In this document: positions 17,804-26,724 of the stretch, in pieces
Position numbering within the stretch: position 1 is the first letter of the stretch
Layout of the letters: the number at the start of each line of letters is the position of its first letter
From: Nitrospinaceae bacterium
GTDB taxonomy: Bacteria; Nitrospinota; Nitrospinia; Nitrospinales; Nitrospinaceae
Length of the DNA: 64,000 nucleotides
Direction of reading: 5' to 3'
Assembly: GCA_029261535.1 (NCBI GenBank)
Contig: JAJDBF010000026.1
Coordinates: forward strand, 61,271-125,270
Notes under the pieces: model-generated
What the model was told of the DNA's origin: nothing
Databases searched by the model: none
Seen by the model: only the letters and a program-made list of their open reading frames with translations
Position numbers and translations under genes: made by a program

Positions 17804-17914
17804 TCTTATTTTACAGGCTTTTAAACCCTGCTTGTGACACAGGGGGAGGGATACCCCCCTCTTAGCCACAAACGGTCTATTCACCACCTGTTCTTGCGCA
17901 GGGATTCGGCCCCG

Positions 17915-17943
17915 TGGTATAATTATCTAGCTAATCTAGCTAA
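17915..17943 (+). promoter_or_regulatory. extended -10 promoter with tandem operator, toxin-antitoxin operon
   Basis: TGGTATAAT (17915-17923) is a perfect extended -10. Directly after it stand two exact tandem copies of TCTAGCTAA (17926-17934, 17935-17943), each containing the palindrome TAGCTA. Phd/YefM-type antitoxins repress their own operons by binding such repeats over the start region, so this is a likely autoregulatory operator. Confidence 0.6.
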
Positions 17944-17955
17944 ATGGAGACTGTC

Positions 17956-18198
17956 ATGGAATGGAAATTAGCGGAAGCTAAAAACAGGTTCAGTGAGCTG
18001 GTCAACAAAGCCCTCGCGGAAGGGCCACAACATGTGTCGCGGCGCGAAGATCGAGTTGTCGTGATTTCGGAAAATGACTATCAACACCTGACCGGTCAGA
18101 AACCCGACTTCATCGAGTTCATGCTTGATGGAGAGTTGAACCTGAAAGACGTAGACCTGGAACGCGACCGATCCCTATCAAGAAAAGTGGAGCTATGA
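17956..18198 (+). CDS. Phd/YefM-family antitoxin
   Basis: 80 residues. The N-terminal WKLAEAKNRFSELVNKALAE, then GPQHVSRREDRVVVISENDY, is the classic Phd/YefM DNA-binding fold; the acidic C-terminus (DGELNLKDVDLERD) is the segment that wraps the toxin. Start choice: the ATG at 17956 has GGAG 6 nt upstream; the in-frame ATG at 17944 lies against the operator repeat without a ribosome-binding site. It is translationally coupled to the toxin by a 4-bp overlap. Confidence 0.88.
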   Translation: MEWKLAEAKNRFSELVNKALAEGPQHVSRREDRVVVISENDYQHLTGQKPDFIEFMLDGELNLKDVDLERDRSLSRKVEL

Positions 18199-18611
18199 AG
18201 GTCCTGCTCGACACCTGCGTTGTCTCTGAGTTGTGGCGCAAGGGCGGTTCGGAAATTGTTCGCCAGCGAGTTTCAGAGCTAAAACCACACGATACTTTTT
18301 TATCCGTTTTGACAATCGGGGAAATCACCAAAGGGATTCATCTGCTCAAAGAGAGCAGAAAAAAACGCGACCTGCAAAACAAACTCGCCTACCTGGAAAA
18401 TGAATATCAGAACAATATAATAAACGTGGATATAAATATAATGAAAGTCTGGGGAGAGATTCTTGCGAAATCACAAAAGAAGGGCAAACCTATTCCAGTC
18501 AGCGACGGCCTCATCTCCGCCACCGCCCTGTGCCACGGCTTGCACATCATGACCCGCAACATTTCAGATTTTGAAAACACCGGTGCCCTGCTGATTAATC
18601 CGTGGAAATGA
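18195..18611 (+). CDS. PIN-domain toxin (VapC/FitB-like ribonuclease)
   Basis: 138 residues covering one PIN domain. The acidic metal-binding residues are D6 (VLLDTCVVSEL), E43 (TIGEITKGI), D104 (PVSDGLISA) and D125 (NISDFENTG), all in expected places. Such toxins cleave tRNA or rRNA under Mg2+ or Mn2+ when the labile antitoxin is lost. The partner is Phd/YefM-like, a common pairing for FitB-like PIN toxins. All catalytic residues are intact. Confidence 0.9.
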   Translation: MKVLLDTCVVSELWRKGGSEIVRQRVSELKPHDTFLSVLTIGEITKGIHLLKESRKKRDLQNKLAYLENEYQNNIINVDINIMKVWGEILAKSQKKGKPIPVSDGLISATALCHGLHIMTRNISDFENTGALLINPWK

Positions 18612-18672
18612 ATTTCCTACCAAAAAGATGCCCTTCCATTCCAATTGAAATTTATCCGTTTTCATATTCCTG

Positions 18673-19353
18673 CTAACACGCCTTTCCCGGCCCGTGCAAT
18701 TGGCGGGTGAGGTCAGCACCCATGCGATCAAGCCTGTCCTGGGAAATTCTGTTGTAAAAACTGAAATAGTTTTCTGACCGGTTTTTCATCAGGCGCAGAA
18801 TATTCACATAACGTGAAAAACGGGCTGACAATTTTTCCAGTACATCCGACAGCGCCGAGCGACCGCCTTTGATGCCTTTCAGGTTGGTTGCGGCGGAAAA
18901 ATAATAGCCTTGCCCCTTGTCAAAGTAGGCTTCGCCGCTGGCGTTGGGACCCGATCCGAATAATCCAAGATAGAGCAATAAAAAATCCGCATTGATTTTA
19001 TAAAGATGATAACGCCGCGTCGATTCCGCTTCCTCTACCGCCTTCTGCCCGACATCGGAGTCGAGGCTGACCATGCAATCGTTGATACGGGCAAGACAAT
19101 CCGGGTTCGCTAAATCTGCCAGTGTTAAAACAAGATACTGGTTAACATCCTCTTCGTACTGCATTTCATTTTGTCTGAGTTGCCGCCAGTGATTCTCCAG
19201 CCAATCTTCACTGCGGGATTCCTCAAGTATAGGATCGTAACCTTCATTGGAGGGAATCCCTTCTGCCAGGCGCGTGGCCATGAAGTTCTGAAAGAAAAAG
19301 GACTCGGTGGTTTCCGTGTCTCCGCTATCCAGATGAGAAAATCGAACAGACAT
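18673..19353 (-). CDS. hypothetical 226-residue helical protein
   Basis: The gene has a strong ribosome-binding site (CAGGAGG, 8 nt before the ATG), so translation is likely. The protein is mainly helical and charged, without signal peptide or membrane span. A central segment YHLYKINADFLLLYLGLFGS is hydrophobic but too polar at its edges for a clear transmembrane helix. A Gly-rich patch GKGIKGG-like (LKGIKGGRSALSD) lies at about residue 160. I do not recognise a family. It lies between the toxin gene (convergent) and hemB (divergent). Confidence 0.6.
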   Translation of the reverse strand: MSVRFSHLDSGDTETTESFFFQNFMATRLAEGIPSNEGYDPILEESRSEDWLENHWRQLRQNEMQYEEDVNQYLVLTLADLANPDCLARINDCMVSLDSDVGQKAVEEAESTRRYHLYKINADFLLLYLGLFGSGPNASGEAYFDKGQGYYFSAATNLKGIKGGRSALSDVLEKLSARFSRYVNILRLMKNRSENYFSFYNRISQDRLDRMGADLTRQLHGPGKAC

Positions 19354-19615
19354 GACGGCATCCTCCTGATAAAGAGTACAGCCTTCAGGTTACCAGCGAT
19401 CATGCTCGACGCAACCGGAACATGCGCCCTGACATACATTTATCAGCACTCCAGGCAGAGGATTGCCAGCGCAGAAAAAAGGCATTGCCAAATCCGTTGT
19501 CTTTTCCCGTTTTGTAAATAGGAGAAATTTTTGTACACTCAGTGATCGGTGTTGAATCCAAGGCACATGTCTTTCCTTCTAACGCCTTAAAATAATTTTT
19601 CATCAGGATGCCACC

Positions 19616-20584
19616 ATGATTGATCGTCCCAGAAGAAACCGCGTCAGTCCCGGAGTTCGCGAATTCGTTGCTGAAACCCGGCTGACTCCGCACAATCTTG
19701 TTTTGCCCGCATTTGTTCAGGAAGGAAATCAAGTCCGGCTTGAAGTCGGGTCCATGCCCGGAGTGTTCCGCCTCAGCCCTGATGAGTTGATCAAAGAGTT
19801 ACGTGTCGCTCACGGGTTAGGTATTCGAGGGACCGCGCTTTTCCCGGTGATCGACGATGCCTTGAAAGATCCTTACGGGAAGGAAAGCCTGAATCCTGAT
19901 GGCTTGTTACAGCGCACCATCCGGCTGATCAAATCTGAAATCCCGGACATGATCGTCATCACCGATGTCGCGCTCGACCCTTATTCCAGTGACGGACACG
20001 ATGGCTTGTTGAAAGACGGAGAAATTCTGAACGATGAAACACTGCCTCTGCTTGCGGGAATGGCGGTCGAACAGGCGCGTGCCGGCGCGGATATCGTCGC
20101 GCCCTCGGACATGATGGACGGGCGGGTGCTGGCTATCCGGGAGGCTTTGGACGAAGAAAATTTTATCAATGTGGGAATCTGCAGTTACTGTTTGAAATAC
20201 GCCTCGTATTTTTATGGACCCTTCCGTGATGCGCTGGACTCTGCCCCACGCGGCGGTGACAAGAAAACCTATCAGATGGATGTGCGCAATCAACGCGAGG
20301 CTTTACGGGAAATACAACTGGACGAAGCGGAGGGCGCGGACTGGCTCCTGGTGAAACCAGGATTGCCTTTTCTCGACATGATCCGCATGGCGCGGGAAAA
20401 CTCGGAACTCCCCATCGCCGCTTATCACGTCAGCGGAGAATACGCCATGCTGAAAGCCGCCAGCGAAAAGGGCTGGCTCGACTACGACCAGTGCCTGCTG
20501 GAATCACTCATGTGCATGAGACGGGCCGGCGCGGATATCCTGTTCACCTACGGTGCCATCGATGCCGCCAGACTGCTACAATAA
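19616..20584 (+). CDS. hemB: delta-aminolevulinic acid dehydratase (porphobilinogen synthase)
   Basis: 322 residues, usual HemB length. It condenses two 5-aminolevulinates to porphobilinogen in tetrapyrrole synthesis. The Schiff-base lysines are K194 (SYCLKYASYFYGPF) and K247 (DWLLVKPGLPFLD). The metal-site region DVALDPYSSDGHDG (117-130) has Asp/Ala in place of the three Cys of zinc enzymes, marking the Mg2+/allosteric class. GDKKTYQMD is the conserved substrate loop. The residue before the catalytic Lys region is Cys rather than the usual Ser. It is monocistronic; AGGA lies upstream of the ATG. Confidence 0.97.
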   Translation: MIDRPRRNRVSPGVREFVAETRLTPHNLVLPAFVQEGNQVRLEVGSMPGVFRLSPDELIKELRVAHGLGIRGTALFPVIDDALKDPYGKESLNPDGLLQRTIRLIKSEIPDMIVITDVALDPYSSDGHDGLLKDGEILNDETLPLLAGMAVEQARAGADIVAPSDMMDGRVLAIREALDEENFINVGICSYCLKYASYFYGPFRDALDSAPRGGDKKTYQMDVRNQREALREIQLDEAEGADWLLVKPGLPFLDMIRMARENSELPIAAYHVSGEYAMLKAASEKGWLDYDQCLLESLMCMRRAGADILFTYGAIDAARLLQ

Positions 20585-20612
20585 GCGGCGCACTCACAAC
20601 CCAATCCGCTTA
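20582..20612. terminator. weak hairpin after hemB
   Basis: TAAGCGG (including the hemB stop codon) pairs with CCGCTTA (20606-20612) over a 17-nt loop, followed only by AT-rich sequence. It could end hemB transcription or the convergent His-rich gene's transcription, but there is no T-run. Confidence 0.25.
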
Positions 20613-20653
20613 TATTAAAACCCACCGATCAAAATTCACAAACACGTGAAGGA

Positions 20654-20998
20654 TCACGCGGTTTGCACTGGCCCATGATCGTCACAATGGGACGCATGCG
20701 GATGGTGCAGATGCCCACCCACTAAATAATCAACGTGGTCGCCATGGGGCACCGCTTCATGACCGCAACCCTCGCCATGCTGATGGTCACTGTCATGGTC
20801 AGCGCAGTTATGGTCCGGTGTACAACCTTCTGGATTACTACTGCCAACTTCCAGCCGGTGTTCGTCCACATGACCTTCGTGAACATTGTGCAGATGACCG
20901 TCGTGAAGATAGTCGACGTGCCCCTGATGTTGAATCGCGGTATGGCCACAATCGGCCCCGTGCTGATGATCGTGTCCTTCGTGCGCATCACAACTCAT
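20654..20998 (-). CDS. His-rich protein with two tandem metal-binding repeats
   Basis: 114 residues with about a quarter histidine. Two copies of one unit are visible: HQHGADCGHTAIQHQGHVDY then LHDGHLHNVHEGHVDEH, and HQHGEGCGHEAVPHGDHVDY then LVGGHLHHPHASHCDDH. Both keep the C-G-H, the GHVDYL and the GHLH cores. There is no signal peptide, so it is likely a cytoplasmic metal buffer or chaperone for Zn, Ni or Co. I recall similar single-unit proteins in many bacteria, without an established function. A good ribosome-binding site (AGGAG) precedes the ATG. Confidence 0.75.
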   Translation of the reverse strand: MSCDAHEGHDHQHGADCGHTAIQHQGHVDYLHDGHLHNVHEGHVDEHRLEVGSSNPEGCTPDHNCADHDSDHQHGEGCGHEAVPHGDHVDYLVGGHLHHPHASHCDDHGPVQTA

Positions 20999-21045
20999 TG
21001 GAATTCTCCTATAAGTTCATGTTAGCTGACTCATATTATAACACT

Positions 21046-21672
21046 TCACGCTGACCGGGCACAGAGTACGACCAGCCATTCCTTGTCTTTTCTTTTTTCG
21101 ATGGAGTGATCGCATTTTTCCAGGCGGACGATTTCAAACCCTGCAGAAAAATTTTTTTGGATGTCCTCCTGCGTGGTGTTATATGGGGGACCGTCGTCTT
21201 CACCTGTGTGGTAAAAAAGTCCCGCCAGCAACCCGCCCGGCTTTAAAAGCCACCGCGCCATGTCGACATAGCGGGTCCGGTCACGCGGATGAATCGCGCA
21301 AAAAAAAGTTTGCTCCAGTAGCAAGTCGTAGTGCCCATGGTGAGAATCGTCCAGTTCAAAAAAATCGGATTGAACAACTTGAGCCTTAAGTCCTGCCTTC
21401 TGCAGATTGTTTCTCAGTAGCCCCACCCCTCCGTCGGTGTAGTCGACACCGGTAACTTCAAATCCCTGCTCTGCAAAAAACAATACTTCATGCCCCTGAC
21501 CACAACCGGGGATGATCATGCGCCCTGCCCCCAGCACTCCCTCTTGCCACAAGCGTTTAAGCGGCGGTGACACCTCGCCCAGATCCCAGCGCAAATCATC
21601 CTGATCGTAATATTCCTGCCAGTCCTCGCGTTGGTAACCGTCTTTTGGTTTGTCCTCATCCAAATCCGTCAC
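21046..21672 (-). CDS. TPMT-family SAM-dependent methyltransferase
   Basis: 208 residues. The Rossmann SAM motif GRMIIPGCGQGHEVLFFAEQ near residue 50, motif II VTGVDYTDGGV and the thiol-methyltransferase element FFELDDSHHGHYDLLLEQTF fit the thiopurine/thiol S-methyltransferase family (also plant thiocyanate and selenium methyltransferases). The N-terminus YDQDDLRWDLGEVSPPL is the family's substrate lid. It overlaps the upstream dehydrogenase gene by 4 bp and is the last gene of that operon. The natural acceptor is unknown. Confidence 0.82.
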   Translation of the reverse strand: MTDLDEDKPKDGYQREDWQEYYDQDDLRWDLGEVSPPLKRLWQEGVLGAGRMIIPGCGQGHEVLFFAEQGFEVTGVDYTDGGVGLLRNNLQKAGLKAQVVQSDFFELDDSHHGHYDLLLEQTFFCAIHPRDRTRYVDMARWLLKPGGLLAGLFYHTGEDDGPPYNTTQEDIQKNFSAGFEIVRLEKCDHSIEKRKDKEWLVVLCARSA

Positions 21673-22613
21673 ACCTGCCCCTTCCCGAAAAATTGCGCGA
21701 GGTGCCCAATAGCCGAATACGCCATCGCTTCCACCGCCTCTTTGGCGTTGCCTCCAATATGGGGAGTGGCGATCAAATTTGGCAGTGCGATCAATTCAAT
21801 ATCCTCAGGTGGCTCCTGCGCAAAAACATCCAGTGCCACACCGGCAAGCGTCCCACTTTTTAGAGCGTGTTTCAACGCCAATTCATCCACCACTTCGCCA
21901 CGACTGGTGTTGATCAAAAATGCCGTGTTTTTCATTTGACGCATTGCTGTCTCATCGATCAGGTTGCGGGTGCTGTCATTTAGTGGAACATGCAGACTGA
22001 GCACATCAGATTCCGCCAGCACGCGTTCCCACCCAACTTCTTTGGCTTTATGCTCCTTGCAAAATTCTGGCATGGGCAGAATATCCCGCACCAGCACACG
22101 GCAGTCGAAGGGTTTCAGTAAACGCAGAACCTCCTGCCCGACATGACCACAACCGACAATGCTAACGGTTTTGCCGCGCAATTCGATACCACCCTCTTTG
22201 AACCATTGGCCTTGCTTGAGGCGACTGCCGGTGATGCCGATGTTGTGGCACAGACTCAGCATGAAGGCGAGGGTCAACTCTGCCACGGAGCGTTTGTTTA
22301 CGCCACCCTGCCAGCCCAACACCAGGCCTCGCGCCTTCAAGGACGATTGATCAATATTGTCGAGACCGACCCCGTACTTGGAAATAATTTTCAAATCGGG
22401 CAATTCTGCCAGCACCCGGTCGGTGACAGGGTCACGGCCCACCAGCAAGGCATCGGCATCCGTAGCAAAGCGGATCAAGCTGTCTTCATCAAAGTAGTGA
22501 GAGGATTCGTTGAACACGGCCCCAGGAAAGAGCCGGATAATTTTTTCACGTAGAAGGGGTGCACGACAAATTGCCGGAGGGGTCACCGCGATTTTAGGTG
22601 ACGGTGTCGGCAT
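21669..22613 (-). CDS. D-2-hydroxyacid dehydrogenase (phosphoglycerate-dehydrogenase-like)
   Basis: 314 residues with the D-isomer-specific 2-hydroxyacid dehydrogenase layout. The substrate domain has KIISKYGVGLDNID, the NAD Rossmann motif VSIVGCGHVGQEVLRLL (G-x-G-x-x-G) follows, then the catalytic Arg in NTSRGEVVDE, Glu in FAQEPPE and His in ATPHIGGNAKEAVEAM. It lacks the regulatory ACT domain of biosynthetic SerA, so the substrate may be 3-phosphoglycerate or another 2-hydroxyacid. It lies 6 bp after the traB-like gene and overlaps the methyltransferase gene. Confidence 0.85.
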   Translation of the reverse strand: MPTPSPKIAVTPPAICRAPLLREKIIRLFPGAVFNESSHYFDEDSLIRFATDADALLVGRDPVTDRVLAELPDLKIISKYGVGLDNIDQSSLKARGLVLGWQGGVNKRSVAELTLAFMLSLCHNIGITGSRLKQGQWFKEGGIELRGKTVSIVGCGHVGQEVLRLLKPFDCRVLVRDILPMPEFCKEHKAKEVGWERVLAESDVLSLHVPLNDSTRNLIDETAMRQMKNTAFLINTSRGEVVDELALKHALKSGTLAGVALDVFAQEPPEDIELIALPNLIATPHIGGNAKEAVEAMAYSAIGHLAQFFGKGQV

Positions 22614-22619
22614 GGAGCC

Positions 22620-23816
22620 TTACCCCCAGATTTTGGAAGCGATGGAAAATCCCGCCACCCAGGTGCCCACGGCAGAGCCCAGATTAGCCAGAAAGAAAAT
22701 CAGGAACACCCGGATGACCCCGTTCTTCCACCAGAGTCCCCACTCGGCCACATCCAGTCGGATGGATTCAAAATCGCTGACCTTGGGTTTGCGAATCAGC
22801 GACTCGACAATCCCAACCACCATGCCAGCACCTATGGTGGGATTGAGCGAAGTGATGGGCGCGGCAACAAAAGCCGATAAAATAGTGAGCGGATGCGCCA
22901 GTGCGATGGCGGCACCGAGGGCACTCATGCCTCCGTTAATCACGACCCAGGTCACGACAAGATCCCATCCCATTTCCGGGGATCGACTGTAGCCGACGAA
23001 AAACATCGACAGCACGACAACAGCGATGCCCCAGCCAATGTAATAGCCGGTGCGGTTGGGTGGCGGCTTTTGTTCCAACTGCTCGACCACTTCCGGCTCT
23101 GGAATATTTTCAAATGCTTTGATCATTCCCGGCAGATGGCCAGCCCCCACCGTGGCGAGAATACTTTTCGGTGCGTCCGGTGCTTGTGCCAGCCCTGCCA
23201 GCTTGCCCACCATGTAGACATCGCGCTCATCGATAAGCACAGCCTTGACCGAAGGCAGAACCTCGCCAAACTCCTCCAGCATGGAATGCAACATGTCGCC
23301 TTCCTTGAGGCCTTCGATCTGATCTTCCGTGACCTCTTCCCCGACAAAAATACTGGCGATGAGACTGGTAAACAATTTTATTTTTTGCCAGAAGGTGACC
23401 CGGTGATACATCCTCTGCAAAGTGGTGGAGATATCCCGATCCACCACTTCCAACCGCAAATTATTTTCTTCGGCAAGTTCTATCGCACGGGACATCTCCC
23501 GCCCCGGCTCGATGCCGACCTTGTCAGCCAGTCGCCGTTGGTAGGCCGAAAGAGCCAGGTTGATCAAAAGTAAATTGCCGCGTCCCTGCTTCAGGACCTG
23601 ATAAATATCGAGGTTTTTCCACCAGTCATTGTTGGTCAGGTTTTTGTATCGTGGCGGACACAGCTCGACCGCTATGCAATCGTAGGCGCCTTCGGCCACC
23701 TTGGCTTCGACCAGCTCCACACTCTTGTGGGAAACATGGGCCGTCCCCACCAGCGTAATTTTGCACCCGTTGACCTCGACCGTCTTGACCAGCGATTCAT
23801 CTGTATCTGTTGTCAT
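22620..23816 (-). CDS. TraB/PrgY-family membrane protein
   Basis: 398 residues. The soluble N-terminal TraB domain has the two defining motifs GTAHVSHKSVELVE (residue about 18) and GAGHLPGM (about 220). Between them is the VAVELCPPRY Glu-containing strand. Four hydrophobic helices follow in residues about 255-395. TraB/PrgY proteins inactivate peptide pheromones in enterococci, and related Tiki domains are metalloproteases that use conserved Glu/His; the role in other bacteria is unknown. It is the first gene of a three-gene minus-strand operon. Confidence 0.8.
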   Translation of the reverse strand: MTTDTDESLVKTVEVNGCKITLVGTAHVSHKSVELVEAKVAEGAYDCIAVELCPPRYKNLTNNDWWKNLDIYQVLKQGRGNLLLINLALSAYQRRLADKVGIEPGREMSRAIELAEENNLRLEVVDRDISTTLQRMYHRVTFWQKIKLFTSLIASIFVGEEVTEDQIEGLKEGDMLHSMLEEFGEVLPSVKAVLIDERDVYMVGKLAGLAQAPDAPKSILATVGAGHLPGMIKAFENIPEPEVVEQLEQKPPPNRTGYYIGWGIAVVVLSMFFVGYSRSPEMGWDLVVTWVVINGGMSALGAAIALAHPLTILSAFVAAPITSLNPTIGAGMVVGIVESLIRKPKVSDFESIRLDVAEWGLWWKNGVIRVFLIFFLANLGSAVGTWVAGFSIASKIWG

Positions 23817-23955
23817 TTTTCCCTTCGAGACCTTCTATCCATTATGAGACAATACCCGGAATGCCATCCGTAACAGGCTCACTATTAAATTTGCGCCAGC
23901 CGGATACTTTAGCATAAACCTGTTATCCCTCACAACGCCAGACGAAACCCACGCC

Positions 23956-25950
23956 ATGCACCCTTTTAAAATCGTTTCCGATTTCTCACCCAGCGGCGAC
24001 CAGCCCGGTGCCATAAAACAACTTACCGATTGGATGCGCCCCGGACCCTCCCGGCAGACGCTTCTCGGGGTCACCGGTTCCGGCAAGACCTTCACCATCG
24101 CCAACGTGATAAAAGAATTGCAACGCCCGGCGATTGTCATCGCCCACAACAAGACGCTGGCGGCCCAGCTCTACAACGAATTCAAAACTTTTTTCCCCGA
24201 CAATGCCGCCGGCTACTTTGTCAGTTATTACGATTACTACCAACCGGAAGCGTACCTGCCCACCACCGACACCTTCATCGAAAAAGATGCGTCGATCAAT
24301 GACGAGATCGACAAGATGCGACATTCAGCCACCCATTCCCTGTTTGAAAGGCGCGATGTGGTGATCGTTGCCAGCGTGTCCTGCATTTATGGGCTGGGTT
24401 CACCGGAGGCTTATCACGGTATGTTGCTGTTTCTCGAAACCGGCATGACCCTCGACCGCGACAAGGCACTGCGCAAACTGGTGGAGATTCAGTACAAGCG
24501 CAACGATTTCGATTTACTGCGTGGGACCTTTCGGGTACGGGGCGACACCGTTGAGATCTTGCCGGTTTACGAACGCAACGAGGCAATACGCATTGAGTTT
24601 TTTGGCGATGAAATCGAGCGCCTGTCCGTGTTCGATCCGCTCACGGGAAATTTCCTGCGCGACCTCGACCGCATTGCGATTTATCCTGCCAGTCATTACA
24701 CCACTCCCAAAGACAAGCTGGAACAGGCCATCGTTGCCATACAAGATGAATTACGCGAACGCATTCAGGAGTTCCGCCAGCAAAACAAATTGCTGGAAGC
24801 GCAACGTATCGAGCAACGCACGATGTTCGATCTGGAAATGATACGGGAGATGGGCTACTGCTCGGGGATAGAAAACTATTCCAGACACCTCACGGGACGC
24901 GAACCCGGCACACCGCCTCCCACCCTGCTCGATTATTTTCCGGACGACGCGCTCATCATCATCGATGAGAGTCATGTCACCCTGCCGCAATTGCACGCCA
25001 TGTATAAAGGCGACCGCGCACGCAAGGAAAACCTGATCAACCACGGATTCCGTCTGCCTTCTGCATTTGATAATCGCCCGCTCACATTCGAGGAATTTGA
25101 AAAAAAGATGGACCAGGTGATCTTCGTCTCCGCCACCCCGTCGGCCTACGAAATCGAGACATCCGACAACAAGGTCGCCGAGTTGATTGTCCGACCGACC
25201 GGGTTGGTCGACCCGCCAATCAATATTCGCCCGGTCACAGGTCAGGTGGATGACCTGTACAACGAAATCCTAAAAGGTGCCGAAAAAGGAGAGAGGACGC
25301 TCATCACCACACTCACCAAACGTTTTGCCGAGGACCTTACCGAGCATTACACCGAGATGGGCCTCAAGGTAAAATACCTTCATTCGGACATTGTCACCCT
25401 GGAGCGTATCCAGATCATCCGCGAATTGCGGCTGGGAGAATTCGACGCACTCATCGGCATCAACCTGTTGCGAGAAGGCCTGGATATTCCTGAAGTCTCG
25501 CTCATCGCCATACTCGATGCCGACAAGGAAGGCTTCCTGCGCTCGGCAACATCACTGATCCAGACCTCCGGGCGGGCGGCGCGTAACGTGGCGGGACGAG
25601 TCATCATGTACGCTGACAAGGTGACGGCGAGCATGCAAAAAGCACTGGACGAAATGGAACGACGAAGGACCATCCAGCAGGATTACAATCAACTCCATAA
25701 CATCGAACCGGCTTCCATCATTAAAGCGATTCAGGAACTGCCCATGATGCAGCCGTCTTCAGCAGTCCCTGTGGTTCAGGAAGAAGAAGAGGAATATGAA
25801 CCCGGAGGAAATCTGATTGCCCTTGCTGATCGGCTGGAAAAAAAGATGTATGCGGCGGCGAAGGAACTTGATTTTGAAAAAGCGGCGGGACTGCGTGACC
25901 GGGTAAAGAAACTGCGGGCGCGGGAACTGGGAGTGGCCGAGGAGGGTTAA
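23956..25950 (+). CDS. uvrB: excinuclease ABC subunit B
   Basis: 664 residues, full length. It is the DNA-damage verification helicase of nucleotide excision repair, loaded by UvrA and recruiting UvrC. Visible are Walker [11 protein letters not shown], the beta-hairpin region [17 protein letters not shown]-type [12 protein letters not shown], helicase motifs [13 protein letters not shown] and QTSGRAARN, and the C-terminal UVR motif [20 protein letters not shown] that contacts UvrC. No LexA-like box was noticed in the 139-bp divergent gap. Its stop shares TTAA with the convergent PilZ gene. Confidence 0.98.
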   Translation: MHPFKIVSDFSPSGDQPGAIKQLTDWMRPGPSRQTLLGVTGSGKTFTIANVIKELQRPAIVIAHNKTLAAQLYNEFKTFFPDNAAGYFVSYYDYYQPEAYLPTTDTFIEKDASINDEIDKMRHSATHSLFERRDVVIVASVSCIYGLGSPEAYHGMLLFLETGMTLDRDKALRKLVEIQYKRNDFDLLRGTFRVRGDTVEILPVYERNEAIRIEFFGDEIERLSVFDPLTGNFLRDLDRIAIYPASHYTTPKDKLEQAIVAIQDELRERIQEFRQQNKLLEAQRIEQRTMFDLEMIREMGYCSGIENYSRHLTGREPGTPPPTLLDYFPDDALIIIDESHVTLPQLHAMYKGDRARKENLINHGFRLPSAFDNRPLTFEEFEKKMDQVIFVSATPSAYEIETSDNKVAELIVRPTGLVDPPINIRPVTGQVDDLYNEILKGAEKGERTLITTLTKRFAEDLTEHYTEMGLKVKYLHSDIVTLERIQIIRELRLGEFDALIGINLLREGLDIPEVSLIAILDADKEGFLRSATSLIQTSGRAARNVAGRVIMYADKVTASMQKALDEMERRRTIQQDYNQLHNIEPASIIKAIQELPMMQPSSAVPVVQEEEEEYEPGGNLIALADRLEKKMYAAAKELDFEKAAGLRDRVKKLRARELGVAEEG

Positions 25951-26597
25951 GCGCGTTTCAGGTTTCGCCGCTCATTCACACGACTTTCAACAAAATCACG
26001 TAACACCTTGGTCTGCTCCTCTCCTGTTTTTACGAATTGAAGTCCGGAGACAAATTGATCGTTTCCATTTTTTCGATTGACCCTGATATTTCTCACCTCA
26101 GCTGACAGGTTGACCAACCCCCCCGTTTGCAATTGGAAGCTTAGAAAAATCCGGTCCCCCTTTTGTAACATGTCCGTGTGGATGATGAGTGCTCCCTTGA
26201 TGCTGATATCACGGATGGCACCCTGCCATGGAGTGTCGGCATTTTCGTTGAGAGAATATGCCATGGGGAAGTGCGCTGACTGACGCTGGTGCCGCCGCAG
26301 ATTATAGGTTTCAAAATACCGGGGAAATTCCAGGATCATCAGGCTGACGGCCTGATAAAAAGTATGAAGGACCGCTGTCTTGAAGGATACAAACGTGCCG
26401 TCAAGGGTATAACTGATGGTCACCCCGGTCTGCGGTGCCAGCCGGAGCACTTCGCCATGAAAACTGGGAATATCGACAACGATGTACTGGTTGTCCAACC
26501 AGCCGCGCACGGCCACCCAATGTTGCTCACCTCGAATCATCGCCTGGACCCTTATTCCCAGGCCAAGCGGCAGACCATTTTTGGTGATCACCTTCAT
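25947..26597 (-). CDS. PilZ-domain protein (YcgR-like c-di-GMP receptor)
   Basis: 216 residues. The N-terminal half is a YcgR-type PilZN domain of beta strands. The PilZ domain starts near residue 103 with [11 protein letters not shown] (the RxxxR c-di-GMP clamp) and carries the second motif DISIKGALI (D-x-S-x-x-G) near 132. It probably senses cyclic di-GMP to control motility, attachment or polysaccharide. No flagellar gene is near. It ends convergently on uvrB with overlapping stops and lies 127 bp downstream of mrdA. Confidence 0.85.
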   Translation of the reverse strand: MKVITKNGLPLGLGIRVQAMIRGEQHWVAVRGWLDNQYIVVDIPSFHGEVLRLAPQTGVTISYTLDGTFVSFKTAVLHTFYQAVSLMILEFPRYFETYNLRRHQRQSAHFPMAYSLNENADTPWQGAIRDISIKGALIIHTDMLQKGDRIFLSFQLQTGGLVNLSAEVRNIRVNRKNGNDQFVSGLQFVKTGEEQTKVLRDFVESRVNERRNLKRA

Positions 26598-26724
26598 TAC
26601 AATTCTATCTCCATTTCACTACTGAAAAAATATTCGATACTTGGCTCATATTCAATTGTCCGCAATTCACCATCCGTTTTCAAGGCCAAACCAGATCACC
26701 TGAGACCAACACAACTCAGGCCAT

